Below are positions 1 to 9,215 of a DNA stretch of 47,623 nt, piece by piece. Made by a program: the position numbers and the translations under genes. Under the pieces are notes generated by a model. It was given only the letters and a program-made list of their open reading frames with translations, did no database searches and had not been told where the DNA came from. Every line of letters begins with the position of its first letter. Positions within the stretch are counted from its first letter, which is position 1. Origin of the DNA: Pelotomaculum sp. PtaU1.Bin035 (GTDB taxonomy: Bacteria > Bacillota > Desulfotomaculia > Desulfotomaculales > Pelotomaculaceae); NCBI GenBank assembly GCA_002067965.1, contig MVRN01000056.1, positions 1-47,623 on the forward strand, written 5' to 3'.

Positions 1-124
1 ATGCATGTGCTCAAACGACAACGGTTACTTACCGCCAGCTAGTGGATGGTTTGCTGAGCTAACTTGATACTCATGTTAAATTATATTAAGGCATATGTTT
101 CGGATCTGTATGGAGGGGTTTTGT

Positions 125-928
125 TTGTCCCGGAAAAAACAAAGGTTGGATGTCAGGCTTATTGAAGACGGCATTTTTGACAGCCGGGAAAAAGCACGTG
201 CGGCAATCATGGCCGGCCTTGTTTATGTAAATAACGAAGTGGTAGATAAACCTGGCCGGACAGTTTACTCTGAGGCTATTGTCGAGGTGCGTGGAAATGT
301 AAATCCCTATGTAAGCCGCGGAGGACTGAAACTGGAAAAAGCGATTAAAGTCTTCGGCCTTGACTTAAATGAAAAGGTTGTACTGGATGTTGGCGCCTCC
401 ACAGGCGGTTTTACCGACTGCGCGCTAAAGTATGGGGCCAGATTGGTTTATGCTGTGGACGTTGGTTATGGCCAGCTTGCCTGGTCATTACGAAGCGACC
501 CGCGGGTTGTTGTCCTTGAACGTACAAACATCCGTTATCTTATGGGGAAAGTTTTTGCCGAAGTGCCGGATTTTGTAACCGTTGACGTTTCATTTATCTC
601 ATTAAGCAAGGTTTTACCAATAATTGGTGAATTAACTCACCCAAAAGCTGCAGGAGTGGCACTGATCAAGCCTCAGTTTGAAGCTGGCCGTGAAAGAGTC
701 GGTAAAAAAGGGGTGATCCGGGATCCTGCGGTTCAAATTGAGGTCATCGAAAATATCGCCGGTTTAATAAACGAATTAGGGTGGTCAGTTGGTGGCCTTG
801 ATTTTTCACCGGTTACCGGGCCGGAAGGAAATATCGAGTATTTGATGTACTTCATAAAATCGGGAAATCAGTACTTCTGTAAACCTAGGGCCGTAGTTGA
901 ACGTGCCCATGCCGAACTATACCATTGA
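125..928 (+). CDS. tlyA: TlyA-family rRNA 2'-O-methyltransferase
   Basis: Predicted S4/FtsJ-type RNA methyltransferase; the family 2'-O-methylates cytidines in 16S and/or 23S rRNA using SAM. An N-terminal S4 RNA-binding domain (from RLDVRLIEDG, about residues 6-60) is followed by a Rossmann methyltransferase domain starting at YVSRGGLKLEKA, with the SAM loop LDVGASTGGFTD and a later KPQFE motif carrying catalytic-type K and E. I place the start at TTG 125, about 8 nt after GGAGGGG (112-118); the in-frame ATG at 95 has no ribosome site and adds a non-family tail. This gives 267 residues, the normal family length. It begins a run tlyA-nadK-mnmM-argR-recN typical of Firmicutes. Confidence 0.93.
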   Translation: MSRKKQRLDVRLIEDGIFDSREKARAAIMAGLVYVNNEVVDKPGRTVYSEAIVEVRGNVNPYVSRGGLKLEKAIKVFGLDLNEKVVLDVGASTGGFTDCALKYGARLVYAVDVGYGQLAWSLRSDPRVVVLERTNIRYLMGKVFAEVPDFVTVDVSFISLSKVLPIIGELTHPKAAGVALIKPQFEAGRERVGKKGVIRDPAVQIEVIENIAGLINELGWSVGGLDFSPVTGPEGNIEYLMYFIKSGNQYFCKPRAVVERAHAELYH

Positions 929-955
929 CGCTAAGATCCAGGGAGGTTTCCCTAA

Positions 956-1825
956 TTGAATACTTTCGGGCTAGCAATAAATTTAAATAAAAAAGGGGTA
1001 GGAAACCTTGTAAGGGAAGTTGTCCGCTGGTTTGAAGACAGAGGCTGCACAGTCTTAATCAACGAAGATACCGCTCGTCCATTGGGTCTATCCAGATTAG
1101 GAACATCGGAGAAATACCTGGTTGAGCAAGCAGAATGTGTGATCGTGTTCGGAGGGGACGGTACGCTCCTCAGGACAACCCGAAAAGTGGCAGCGGCAGG
1201 AACGCCCATCATTGGCGTAAATCTGGGACACCTGGGTTTCTTGACGGAGATAGATATTCCAGATGTTTTGCCTGCCATGGATATGCTGCTTGCCGGGAAA
1301 TATTTTGTTGAAGAGCGAATGATGCTTGAAGCAATGGTATTCAGAGCGGACAAAGTGGTGGAACATATGATAGGCTTGAATGACGCTGTGATAACAAAGG
1401 GAGCTTTTGCCAGGTTAATCCTTTTAGAAACCTATGTTAACGGCGAGTTTGTCAACACTTACCCTTCTGATGGTTTGATCATAGCAAGCCCCACAGGTTC
1501 TACAGCTTACTCTCTTTCCGCCGGAGGGCCGCTCGTAACTCCCGATCTGAATTTAATGCTCATTACCCCGATTTGCCCGCATACCCTTGGGGCCAGGCCA
1601 CAGGCTGTCGCTCCTGAAAGTGAAATCAAAGTGGTTATCCTCTCCCGCCAAGGGGAAGTGATGTTAACAATGGATGGACAGCACGGCTTCAGCCTGCTGC
1701 AATATGACCAGGTTGTGATCAGGCGCGCGCCGCATAATGCCAAGTTCTTAAGACTTAAAGGCAGGGGATTTTTTGAATTGCTCAGAAAAAAGCTTAAAGA
1801 AGATGTGGACCGGATAAGTGACTAA
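956..1825 (+). CDS. nadK: NAD kinase
   Basis: ATP- or polyphosphate-dependent NAD kinase making NADP, cytosolic. The diagnostic GGDGT motif is at residues 66-70, followed by the conserved TLLRTTRK stretch; the second signature, [15 protein letters not shown], lies near residue 180 and NDAVITKG precedes it. The 289-residue length matches Gram-positive NadK. Start is TTG 956, about 9 nt after a GGGAGG site (942-947); no better start exists. It begins 27 nt after tlyA and its last codons overlap the next gene by 8 bases, so the genes are probably cotranscribed and translationally coupled. Confidence 0.95.
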   Translation: MNTFGLAINLNKKGVGNLVREVVRWFEDRGCTVLINEDTARPLGLSRLGTSEKYLVEQAECVIVFGGDGTLLRTTRKVAAAGTPIIGVNLGHLGFLTEIDIPDVLPAMDMLLAGKYFVEERMMLEAMVFRADKVVEHMIGLNDAVITKGAFARLILLETYVNGEFVNTYPSDGLIIASPTGSTAYSLSAGGPLVTPDLNLMLITPICPHTLGARPQAVAPESEIKVVILSRQGEVMLTMDGQHGFSLLQYDQVVIRRAPHNAKFLRLKGRGFFELLRKKLKEDVDRISD

Positions 1826-2423
1826 GGGATTGGGGAACGCCGTTCATTTAGCGCATATGTTCATTTCCGAGGTTGTAAAACGCGGTGGAACAGCGGTGGA
1901 CGCTACTGCCGGTAATGGAAACGATACTCTTTTTTTGGCCCGTTTGGTAGAGGCTGAGGGGCGGATCTACGCCTTCGATATACAAAAAAAAGCGTTAATT
2001 AAGACACGCGAACTACTTGAACGCTACGGAGCTGCCAAACAGGTAACCCTGATCAACTCAGGCCACGAGGAAATGGAAAGTCTAATCTCGGGAAATGTAG
2101 ATGCGGTTATATTCAACCTCGGTTACCTGCCGGGTGGCGACCACAGCCTGGTTACCAAGCCTGACACCTCCGTTGTGTCGCTGGAATCTGCGATAAGGTT
2201 GCTGCGCCTTGGAGGAAGAGTTGCCCTGGTCATCTACACCGGCCATCCCGGCGGCTCAGAAGAACGCGATGCGGTAGAACAATTTATTTATGGTCTGGAC
2301 CGGGCTAATTACAATGTTATCAAAATAAATATTTTAAACCGCGCTAAACACGCGCCGATGGTTATTATTGTTGAGAAAGCGGGTGCTTTAAATGAAAGCC
2401 AGGCGGCAGCGCAAAATCCTTGA
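1818..2423 (+). CDS. mnmM: tRNA (mnm5s2U34)-methyltransferase MnmM / YtqB family
   Basis: Class I SAM methyltransferase of the YtqB family. Members in Gram-positives have been assigned as MnmM, which completes the mnm5 modification of U34 in tRNA. The SAM-binding loop [11 protein letters not shown] is near residue 27-37 and the family hallmark [12 protein letters not shown] near residue 96, with YTGHPGG later; these line up closely with Bacillus YtqB as I remember it. GTG start at 1818 overlaps nadK by 8 bases. The 3' end overlaps argR by 32 bases. Older annotations call this family rRNA methylase; the tRNA role is from the literature, not the sequence. Confidence 0.85.
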   Translation: MTKGLGNAVHLAHMFISEVVKRGGTAVDATAGNGNDTLFLARLVEAEGRIYAFDIQKKALIKTRELLERYGAAKQVTLINSGHEEMESLISGNVDAVIFNLGYLPGGDHSLVTKPDTSVVSLESAIRLLRLGGRVALVIYTGHPGGSEERDAVEQFIYGLDRANYNVIKINILNRAKHAPMVIIVEKAGALNESQAAAQNP

Positions 2424-2847
2424 AATTATCCGGCAGCAATCAATTGAAACCCAGGGAGATCTTGCCGCCATCCTGAGAAAAAGCGGCTTTAAAGTAACCC
2501 AGGCCACCATTTCAAGAGATATTAAGGAACTTGGTTTAATCAAAATACCTTGTGATAATCACCTTTTCAGGTACGTTTCCCCCGGTGAACAAACTGCTCC
2601 CCGTGCGGAAGACCGGTTAAAGCGCCTCTTTCGTGATTCAGTAGTCGGGCTGGCGCTGAGTGAAAACTTAATCGTTATAAAAACCCATCCCGGAGGGGCG
2701 CAAGGCGTGGCTTCGGCGTTAGATCGGGCCGGGTGGCAAGAAGTAATCGGCACGGTAGGCGGGGACGACACCATCCTGGTGGTAATTAAGCAAAAGCGCA
2801 CGGCTGAGGCCGTATTGAAAAGGCTTGAAAACCTGAATAAGGGGTAA
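2392..2847 (+). CDS. argR: Arginine repressor ArgR/AhrC
   Basis: Arginine-responsive transcriptional regulator that represses arginine biosynthesis and can activate catabolism, acting as a hexamer. The N-terminal winged helix contains TQATISRDIKELGLIK (recognition helix). The C-terminal oligomerisation and arginine-binding domain ends with GTVGGDDTILVV, where the paired Asp residues bind arginine. Length of 151 residues is standard. The ATG at 2392 lies inside the end of mnmM (32-base overlap), so translation is probably coupled. Location immediately before recN is the classic Firmicutes order (yqxC-ahrC-recN in Bacillus), although no arginine gene is nearby. Confidence 0.94.
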   Translation: MKARRQRKILEIIRQQSIETQGDLAAILRKSGFKVTQATISRDIKELGLIKIPCDNHLFRYVSPGEQTAPRAEDRLKRLFRDSVVGLALSENLIVIKTHPGGAQGVASALDRAGWQEVIGTVGGDDTILVVIKQKRTAEAVLKRLENLNKG

Positions 2848-2851
2848 TAAT

Positions 2852-4546
2852 ATGTTGCTTAATCTATTTGTCAGGAATTTTGGGCTTGTTTATTTATTAA
2901 CAATTGACTTTCAAGCCGGTTTAAATGTACTTACCGGGGAAACCGGCACCGGTAAGTCGATTATCATTGATGCCTTGCAGGTAGCCTTGGGCGGCCGGAT
3001 TGCCAGTGAACAAATCCGTACCGGTTCAGAAAAAGCATTGGTTCAGGCAACCTTTGATATCAAGAATTCTTACAATATTATCTCAATGCTTGAAGAGCAG
3101 GGGATAGACCTTCCTGATGACGGTATACTAATTTTGACCAGGGAAATTACCCATGCAGGCAAGAATATCTGCCGCTTGAACGGACATGTGGTAACCCTTG
3201 GTTTTTATAAAAACATCAGTCGTAATCTTGTCGACCTGCATGTCCAGCATGAGCAGCATTCGCTGCTTGATCAAGAGCGACACCGGCACCTGCTGGACCG
3301 GTTCGGTGGCGCCCCGGTCCTGGAGGCTCTAAGAGAGGTCAATAATATATATTTCCAGTGGAAGGAAACTCTCCTTACTTTTGAACGCCTCAGTAGTGAC
3401 GTTGGTGAAAAGCTCCGGCAGTCGGCACTGTTCCGTCACCAGATCGATGAGATCGAGGGGGTTGCTCTGAAACCCGGAGAGGATGAGGAATTATCCGTAG
3501 AAAGAAAGTTGCTCGCTAATACCGAAAAAATATGTCTTCTATCCGCAGAGTCCTATTCCTTGCTGTATGAGGGTAGTCACGGACAGGCTTCTGTTACGGA
3601 TCTGCTGTCCCGGGGGTTGGAATCAGTAAAAAACCTGACGCTTTTGGACGAACGTCTGGAATATCTGCATAAATCTCTTGAGTGTGTACTTTACCAGGTA
3701 GAGGACATAGCGCGTGAATTAGCAGGCTTTCGCGACAAGGTGGAGCATAATCCTCAGAGGCTGGAAGCTGTAGAGGAAAGACTGGAGCTTATTAATAACC
3801 TGAAAAAAAAATATCAGAAAAACATACCAGAAATATTGAGTTATCTTGATTATGCCCGAAATGAACTTGAAAATCTTGAGAGTGGAGAAGAACTGGCGGA
3901 AGCTGCGGAAAGAGAATTGAAAATGCTGGAGCAATCTTACTGGCGAGTTGCTGAAATTTTAAGCGCCTGCCGTCAAAGAGCAGCAAAGATACTTGAAGAA
4001 GCTATATCTCGTGAATTGGCCAGTTTGGAAATGGGGCGGGTGGAATTCCAGGTGGCTTTTACAAAAGTTACCGGGATGAACCAAGGAGGTGCGGAACACG
4101 TGGACTTCTTAATTTCACCAAACCCTGGAGAGCCATTAAAACCTATGGCAAGAATTGTCTCGGGAGGAGAGCTTTCGCGGATTATGCTTGCCATGAAGGC
4201 ATTGTTGGCTAATGTTGATGAAATACCAGTTCTCATTTTTGATGAAGTAGATACCGGAATCGGCGGCCGGGCGCTTCATGCCGTGGCAGAAAAGCTGGCC
4301 GGGATCAGTGAGCATAGCCAGGTTATTTGTGTAACACACGCCGCTCAGATAGCCAGCCATGCCGATGTCCACTATCGCGTGTTTAAAGAGATTGAAGGTG
4401 AGCGGACATTCACCAGGGTGGAACCGCTTGATCTAACGGGAAAGGTGGAAGAACTGGCGAGAATGATTGGCGGCCGGGAAGTTACAGATATAACCAGGCG
4501 CCACGCCAGGCAAATGCTGAGAGCCGCTATAAAAAAATTGAGGTAA
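2852..4546 (+). CDS. recN: DNA repair protein RecN
   Basis: SMC-like ATPase acting early in double-strand break repair and recombination. Walker A is GETGTGKS at residues 29-36; a long central coiled coil follows (about 150-340); the ABC signature VSGGELSR and Walker B VLIFDEVDTGIGG complete the split ATPase in the C-terminal third. The 564-residue length is typical. ATG 2852 begins 5 bases after argR stops. A weak AT-rich hairpin follows at 4658-4678. In Bacillus and many clostridia recN is followed by spoIVB and spo0A; here the next gene is on the opposite strand (see findings). Confidence 0.95.
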   Translation: MLLNLFVRNFGLVYLLTIDFQAGLNVLTGETGTGKSIIIDALQVALGGRIASEQIRTGSEKALVQATFDIKNSYNIISMLEEQGIDLPDDGILILTREITHAGKNICRLNGHVVTLGFYKNISRNLVDLHVQHEQHSLLDQERHRHLLDRFGGAPVLEALREVNNIYFQWKETLLTFERLSSDVGEKLRQSALFRHQIDEIEGVALKPGEDEELSVERKLLANTEKICLLSAESYSLLYEGSHGQASVTDLLSRGLESVKNLTLLDERLEYLHKSLECVLYQVEDIARELAGFRDKVEHNPQRLEAVEERLELINNLKKKYQKNIPEILSYLDYARNELENLESGEELAEAAERELKMLEQSYWRVAEILSACRQRAAKILEEAISRELASLEMGRVEFQVAFTKVTGMNQGGAEHVDFLISPNPGEPLKPMARIVSGGELSRIMLAMKALLANVDEIPVLIFDEVDTGIGGRALHAVAEKLAGISEHSQVICVTHAAQIASHADVHYRVFKEIEGERTFTRVEPLDLTGKVEELARMIGGREVTDITRRHARQMLRAAIKKLR

Positions 4547-4657
4547 GGCCAGGGAGTGGTACCTGTCGACAAGGCTTATTTGGATTTACTAAAAAAGTAA
4601 GCCGCTTTGTACCTTATGGGACAAGCACCGCGCTTTGCAATATCAAAAAGGGCGAGT

Positions 4658-4678
4658 ATATACATTTGTGTATATTTT
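4658..4678 (+). terminator. Weak AT-rich terminator candidate after recN
   Basis: ATATAC (4658-4663) pairs with GTATAT (4670-4675) over a six-base loop, followed by TTT. The stem is short and AT only, and it overlaps the stop codon of the convergent gene. It could end recN transcripts or be chance. Confidence 0.3.
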
Positions 4679-5156
4679 AATGAAGTGATTTCTTGGGTTC
4701 TTTTAACCGGTTGGACTCAAGGAGCTCTTTTAATTCTTTTTGCTGTTCTTCATTCAATAAGTCCTTGATAGCCAATGAGTCCTTTGCAACCTTTTCACTC
4801 AGGTATATGGGTATTTGGGTTCGAACAGCCAGGGCTATGGCGTCGCTCGGACGTGAGTCAATTATTAACTCCTTGTTGCAATGCCACATATGCAACTCAG
4901 CCAGGTATGTTCCATCGACCACGTCATTAATAACAACCATGCTAAACCGAGCTTCCAGTCTATCGCAGATTCCCTTTAGAAGATCATGAGTGAGAGGACG
5001 GTCAAGGCAGATTCCCTGAAGAGCAAGCGCAATAGCATGAGCCTCAAAGGGGCCTACCCAGATTGGCAACGCTTTCAATTCATCTTCGTCAATTAATAGT
5101 ATTACCGGGTTCATCATAATATCATATGCGATCTCTTTCACTTTTACCGGAATCAT
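4677..5156 (-). CDS. Bifunctional nuclease (BFN/DUF151) family protein
   Basis: Small acidic protein of the BFN/DUF151 family (PF02577); a plant member has combined DNase and RNase activity, but the role in bacteria is not settled. The conserved core is visible: PVILLIDEDELKALPIWVGP, then EAHAIALALQG, a central PLTHDLL segment and the signature SRPSDAIALAVRTQIPIY near residue 100. Length of 159 is usual. The minus-strand ATG at 5156 is preceded by AAGGTGAG about 6 nt upstream. It is a single gene convergent with recN and divergent from the CDF gene. No UVR domain is present. Confidence 0.85.
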   Translation of the reverse strand: MIPVKVKEIAYDIMMNPVILLIDEDELKALPIWVGPFEAHAIALALQGICLDRPLTHDLLKGICDRLEARFSMVVINDVVDGTYLAELHMWHCNKELIIDSRPSDAIALAVRTQIPIYLSEKVAKDSLAIKDLLNEEQQKELKELLESNRLKEPKKSLH

Positions 5157-5265
5157 TGTCTCACCTTCTTAGATAAAAAATATAATTCCATCAAATAGTT
5201 ATACTTTATTCTAAATGTATTGTCTTAATAATGTCAAATTAGTTTTTTTATTGCCTGGACATTGA

Positions 5266-5294
5266 TTGTTATAACAGCTGTATTATGCTATAAT
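5266..5294 (+). promoter_or_regulatory. SigA-type promoter of the CDF gene
   Basis: TTGTTA (5266-5271) and a perfect TATAAT (5289-5294) are separated by 17 bp. Transcription should begin near 5301, giving a leader of about 110 nt before the GTG start of the efflux gene. Confidence 0.75.
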
Positions 5295-5300
5295 AACCCT

Positions 5301-5396
5301 TGAGTCAGGCTGAAAAAAAAGTCGGGCCGTAAGGCAACGGTTTTGCCCGTGGGACGTCTGTGTTATAGAGATGGTTTCCGGGCAATTTATTTTTGA
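5301..5396 (+). promoter_or_regulatory. Structured 5' leader with two mutually exclusive hairpins (candidate riboswitch/attenuator)
   Basis: GGGC at 5324-5327 can pair with GCCC at 5345-5348 (inner CGT/ACG pairs support it), while GCCCG at 5345-5349 can instead pair with CGGGC at 5379-5383. The second pairing is followed by a U-rich stretch (AATTTATTTTT, 5384-5394), resembling a weak intrinsic terminator. The layout fits an attenuator responding to a ligand, plausibly a metal since the gene is a cation exporter. I could not match it to a known class with confidence. Confidence 0.45.
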
Positions 5397-5411
5397 TTGG
5401 AGTGTTGCAAA

Positions 5412-6371
5412 GTGAATGAAAAGCTCAAGGCAGCATGCCTCTCCATAACTTCTAATTTATTTCTAACCACTAGTAAACTAGCTATAGGGATAACCATGAA
5501 CTCTGTGAGTGTAATATCCGAGTCTATTCATTCTGGTCTTGATTTAATTGCAGCTCTGATCGCCTTTTTTTCAGTCAAAGAGTCCTCCAAGCCGGCTGAT
5601 GAACGACACCATTACGGACATGGAAAATATGAAAACATTGCCAGTATTGTTGAAGCGTTATTAATCATAATAGCTGCACTTATTATTATATTTAACGCTT
5701 TTCCAAAACTTTACGGACGGGCAGTAATTCACTCACTGGACCTGGGGGCCGCAGTGATGGGGATTTCTGCTATAATAAATATATTTGTATCAAGGAAATT
5801 ATTCATTGTAAGCCGTGAAACCGAATCCCCTGCGCTGGCCGCAGATGCCTGGCACCTGCGTACCGATGTTTACACATCTTTTGGCGTGTTGGCAGGAATC
5901 GCCGCGATCAAATTAACCGGGCTAACGATTATAGACCCGTTGATTGCTATCGGTGTAGCATTTCTAATCCTTAAGTCCGCAGTAGAGTTGATTAGGGATT
6001 CTATGAGCAGTATTTTGGATGCCGGCTTACCAGAGGAAGAAGAGCAAGTTATTAGAGATGTCCTTAATAAAAATTCCCTTGAGTTTGTCGAATTTCATAA
6101 ACTAAGGACCAGGAAGGCCGGCTCTCAGCGTTATGTAGATCTGCACCTGGTGGTTCCAGCACGTATGGTTATAAATAAAACACACCTTCTTTGTGATCAG
6201 ATTGAGAAAGAAATTAGCTCTAAGCTTGGTGGAATTCATGTTTTAATTCACGCGGAGCCGTGTGGCGAAAATTGCATAGGATGTTGCATGAACATAAACG
6301 GACAGTCAAAGGATATAAAATGTGGATCATCTCACAAAAAACGTGCCCAATATGAGAAAGGCCGAAAATAA
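5412..6371 (+). CDS. Cation diffusion facilitator (CDF) family metal exporter
   Basis: Membrane antiporter expelling divalent metal (Zn, Fe, Co, Ni or Mn; substrate not decidable) in exchange for protons. About six membrane segments fill residues 10-200, with HxxxD metal sites in TM2 (ESIHSGLD) and TM5 (AWHLRTD) and the family motif HHYGHGKYEN after TM2. A cytoplasmic ferredoxin-like domain follows (about 205-285). Unusual: the end carries a Cys-rich tail, CGENCIGCC, which could bind metal. I choose GTG 5412, 9 nt after TGGAG; the in-frame TTG at 5397 lies on that site. It is a monocistronic gene behind its own promoter and folded leader. Confidence 0.88.
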   Translation: MNEKLKAACLSITSNLFLTTSKLAIGITMNSVSVISESIHSGLDLIAALIAFFSVKESSKPADERHHYGHGKYENIASIVEALLIIIAALIIIFNAFPKLYGRAVIHSLDLGAAVMGISAIINIFVSRKLFIVSRETESPALAADAWHLRTDVYTSFGVLAGIAAIKLTGLTIIDPLIAIGVAFLILKSAVELIRDSMSSILDAGLPEEEEQVIRDVLNKNSLEFVEFHKLRTRKAGSQRYVDLHLVVPARMVINKTHLLCDQIEKEISSKLGGIHVLIHAEPCGENCIGCCMNINGQSKDIKCGSSHKKRAQYEKGRK

Positions 6372-6464
6372 GTTTTACCTGAGTAAGCTTTATAACCATG
6401 TTTATTTTTTAACTATGGCTTTGCGTTGCCAAACACTGCAGGGTCGATTATAATTTTAGTAATT

Positions 6465-9137
6465 ATGAAATCATTTCCTCATATGAAAAAGCAAAAAATT
6501 TGGCGTGTCAAAACTCCCGCTCCCGCTTTGCAACATATATTAGCGAGAGAGATGGGGATTTCCACAATAACGGCTCAGCTGCTAATCAACCGGGGTATCT
6601 ATACTGTTGAGCAGTGCCATGCCTTTTTCGACTGTGAGCTAGAAAGACTCCACGACCCATTCCTGTTAAGGGATATGGGGATTGCTGTTAAAAGAATTTT
6701 TCAGGCAGCGGGAGCTGGAGAAAAAATATTAATTTACGGTGATTATGACGCTGACGGTATTACTGCGGCGGTCTTGCTTGTGCAGGTTATCCGGCGTCTC
6801 GGCGCGAGAGTGGAATATTATATCCCAAACCGCATGGAGGACGGTTACGGCCTTCATTTAGATCCCTTGCAACGGTACCGGGAAAAAGGAACTAGCTTGG
6901 TTGTAACCGTTGACTGTGGAATAAGCGCTGTTGAGGAATCTGCATGGGCGGAAGAAAGTGGGCTGACCTTGATTATAACTGACCACCATGAACCTCCTCC
7001 GATGTTGCCGCGGGCATTAGCTATTATTAACCCCAAGAGACAGGACTGTAGCTATCCGTTTAAAGATTTGGCAGGAGTAGGCGTGGCGCTTAAGCTTGCC
7101 CAGGCACTTTTGGATAACGCCGGGGTAAAAGAACAGGCCTGGTTGGACTATTTGGACCTTGTTTGTCTGGGTACTATTGCTGATATTGTACCTCTCCATG
7201 GTGAAAACAGAATTCTGGTTAGACATGGGTTGCCAAGGTTGTTGAGCACCACCAGTCCGGGACTAAACGCGTTGAAAAAAGTAAGCGGGTTCAGTAAGGA
7301 CATCCTGGGAACCAACGAGGTGGGCTTTAGAATTGCACCACGGCTTAACGCGGCGGGACGTATCGGCGACCCTGACATGGCAGCCCGGCTTTTACTTGCA
7401 AATAACGTTGGAGAGGCTTGGGAATTGGCCAATGAGTTGCATCGGAATAACCAGGCCAGGCAGGAAATAGAATCAGCGGTCTTGGAAGAAGCTCTAAAAT
7501 TACTGGAGGAGCGGCCCGAATTGGCTGAAGGCAAAGTGATCGTGCTTGCTTCAGCGGGTTGGCATCCCGGGGTAATCGGCATTGTTGCATCCCGTTTAGT
7601 AGACCGTTTTTACCGGCCAGTACTTTTAATATCCCTTGACAGCAATCCAGGCAAGGGCTCAGCGAGAAGTATTCCAGATTTTAACATATACAAGGCGCTA
7701 TCATACTGCAAGGAGTATCTGATTAGTTTTGGAGGGCACGCCTTGGCAGCGGGCTTTTCTATCTCCACGGACGGGATTGAGGTTTTTTACAGAGCAATAA
7801 ACCAGTATGCCGATATTGTGATTAACAAGAATCAAATGATCCCTCGCTTAGATCTCGATGGTATAATTGATATGAGACAGGTTTCTGAGGAACTGGTTGA
7901 AGAAATTAACCTTCTGCAACCTTTCGGGCCTAATAATCCGAGTCCACTTCTCGGCTGTCAAAAAGCTTCGGTTTTGTCATGCCGGGGTGTGGGCAGGGAC
8001 TCCATCCATTTGAAAATGAGCCTTCGTTCCGAAGGAGTAACGGTTGACAGCATTGGTTATAACCTTGGCGCTTATGCCGAGGTCCTTGCAACAAACGAAG
8101 CGGTTGACCTTGCTTTTGTGCCGGGCATGAATGAATATAACGGCAGGCGTTCGGTGCAGTTAGAGGTAAAAGATTTAGCCAGACCGGCGGTGCTGGAATT
8201 TTCAGGGCAGGAAGACATAAAAGCAGCTTCCACACAAAGCTTGCCTGAAGAAAGCGGAGAACTCTTCATACCAGAGTTTATCTTAACAATACATAAGAAT
8301 ATAGAAAAAACAAAAGTGGTCCGGCCGAGTTATAATAATCTTTGCACGAAGAATGGCAGGGTTGAGTTTGTAGATCTGCGTGGCCCCGTTGAGCGGCTTG
8401 TCAGATTAGCGGAATTGATTGCTGGTGAAGAGCATACAGTGGTGATTACCGCATGTGGTTACCAGACTATAGAAATAGCTCATTACCTGCAACAAGCCTT
8501 TCCGGCCCTGAAAGGAAAAATAGCTTTCTGCCATAACCTGCTGTCAAAAGACGTTTTATCAGATTGTGTGGAAACGTTCGAGAGAGGTGAATTAATAATT
8601 CTGGTAACCACCCCGGTCCTTGCCGATTCATTAGGTATTAACGCCGGCCAGGTTGTGATTTGCCAACTTCCCTATAACCAGGAAATAATAAACTTTGCGG
8701 CAAATGCAGTTAAATCGAGTGGTAGGGCTTACCAGTTTATTGGTAAAGACGACTTTGAAAATAACTTGGCTTACTTGGAAACAATGGCGCCGGGCTGGGA
8801 GTGCTTGGCCCGTGTTTATACAATGTTGCGCCGTAAAGTTAACGGGAATGGGCAATTAACGCTTGATCCGTCAATGGCCGCACGTGCGCTGGCAAAATCG
8901 GGTCCGCCCCAAATCCGCGATTATACTGTAAGTATAGCCCTGAAGATCCTGAGCGAACTCGAATTGGTGGTTATTCGGGAGAAAGGTAAGTCAATTCAAA
9001 TAAGGCTATTACCGGCGCCCCGGGATAAAAAAGATTTGGCTAGTTCACAAACATATCTTCAGCTTCATCAGATAAAGAACGAATCAATCGCTTGGATGAC
9101 AAATATATTAACAGGAACTGTCAATGATATAATATAA
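6465..9137 (+). CDS. recJ: Single-stranded-DNA exonuclease RecJ
   Basis: 5'-3' ssDNA exonuclease of recombination and mismatch repair. The DHH phosphoesterase core shows YGDYDADGITAAVLL (motif I), VTVDCGI and ITDHHEPP (the DHH motif); GTIADIVPL and the DHHA1 motif FGGHALAAGFSI follow, then an OB fold. A long C-terminal region (about residues 570-890) is the extra RecJ_C domain of Firmicutes RecJ, explaining the near-890 length. The start is uncertain: ATG 6465 or ATG 6483, neither with a clear ribosome site; upstream TTG 6426 is less likely. relA follows 78 nt later. Confidence 0.94.
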   Translation: MKSFPHMKKQKIWRVKTPAPALQHILAREMGISTITAQLLINRGIYTVEQCHAFFDCELERLHDPFLLRDMGIAVKRIFQAAGAGEKILIYGDYDADGITAAVLLVQVIRRLGARVEYYIPNRMEDGYGLHLDPLQRYREKGTSLVVTVDCGISAVEESAWAEESGLTLIITDHHEPPPMLPRALAIINPKRQDCSYPFKDLAGVGVALKLAQALLDNAGVKEQAWLDYLDLVCLGTIADIVPLHGENRILVRHGLPRLLSTTSPGLNALKKVSGFSKDILGTNEVGFRIAPRLNAAGRIGDPDMAARLLLANNVGEAWELANELHRNNQARQEIESAVLEEALKLLEERPELAEGKVIVLASAGWHPGVIGIVASRLVDRFYRPVLLISLDSNPGKGSARSIPDFNIYKALSYCKEYLISFGGHALAAGFSISTDGIEVFYRAINQYADIVINKNQMIPRLDLDGIIDMRQVSEELVEEINLLQPFGPNNPSPLLGCQKASVLSCRGVGRDSIHLKMSLRSEGVTVDSIGYNLGAYAEVLATNEAVDLAFVPGMNEYNGRRSVQLEVKDLARPAVLEFSGQEDIKAASTQSLPEESGELFIPEFILTIHKNIEKTKVVRPSYNNLCTKNGRVEFVDLRGPVERLVRLAELIAGEEHTVVITACGYQTIEIAHYLQQAFPALKGKIAFCHNLLSKDVLSDCVETFERGELIILVTTPVLADSLGINAGQVVICQLPYNQEIINFAANAVKSSGRAYQFIGKDDFENNLAYLETMAPGWECLARVYTMLRRKVNGNGQLTLDPSMAARALAKSGPPQIRDYTVSIALKILSELELVVIREKGKSIQIRLLPAPRDKKDLASSQTYLQLHQIKNESIAWMTNILTGTVNDII

Positions 9138-9215
9138 GTTTGGGTGGCAGAGTAAAGTTGATAACTACGATAGAATAAATTAGGGCAATATTATTTTAAA
9201 GGAAATTGATCTGTT

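Noticed and set aside
1-94. Possible 3' end of an upstream gene
   Set aside because: Frames end at 42, 62 and 67, but none of the 13-21 residue tails is recognisable, so no partial gene is called.
4556-4600. 14-codon frame after recN starting GTG
   Set aside because: Too short, no suitably spaced ribosome site and no family resemblance; not a convincing spoIVB remnant.
5301-5396. Leader considered as a second c-di-GMP-I riboswitch because of GGCAAC and GGGACG
   Set aside because: The required CGCAAAGCC and the CUAAGG/CUAUGA parts are missing, so it is only described as an unassigned leader.
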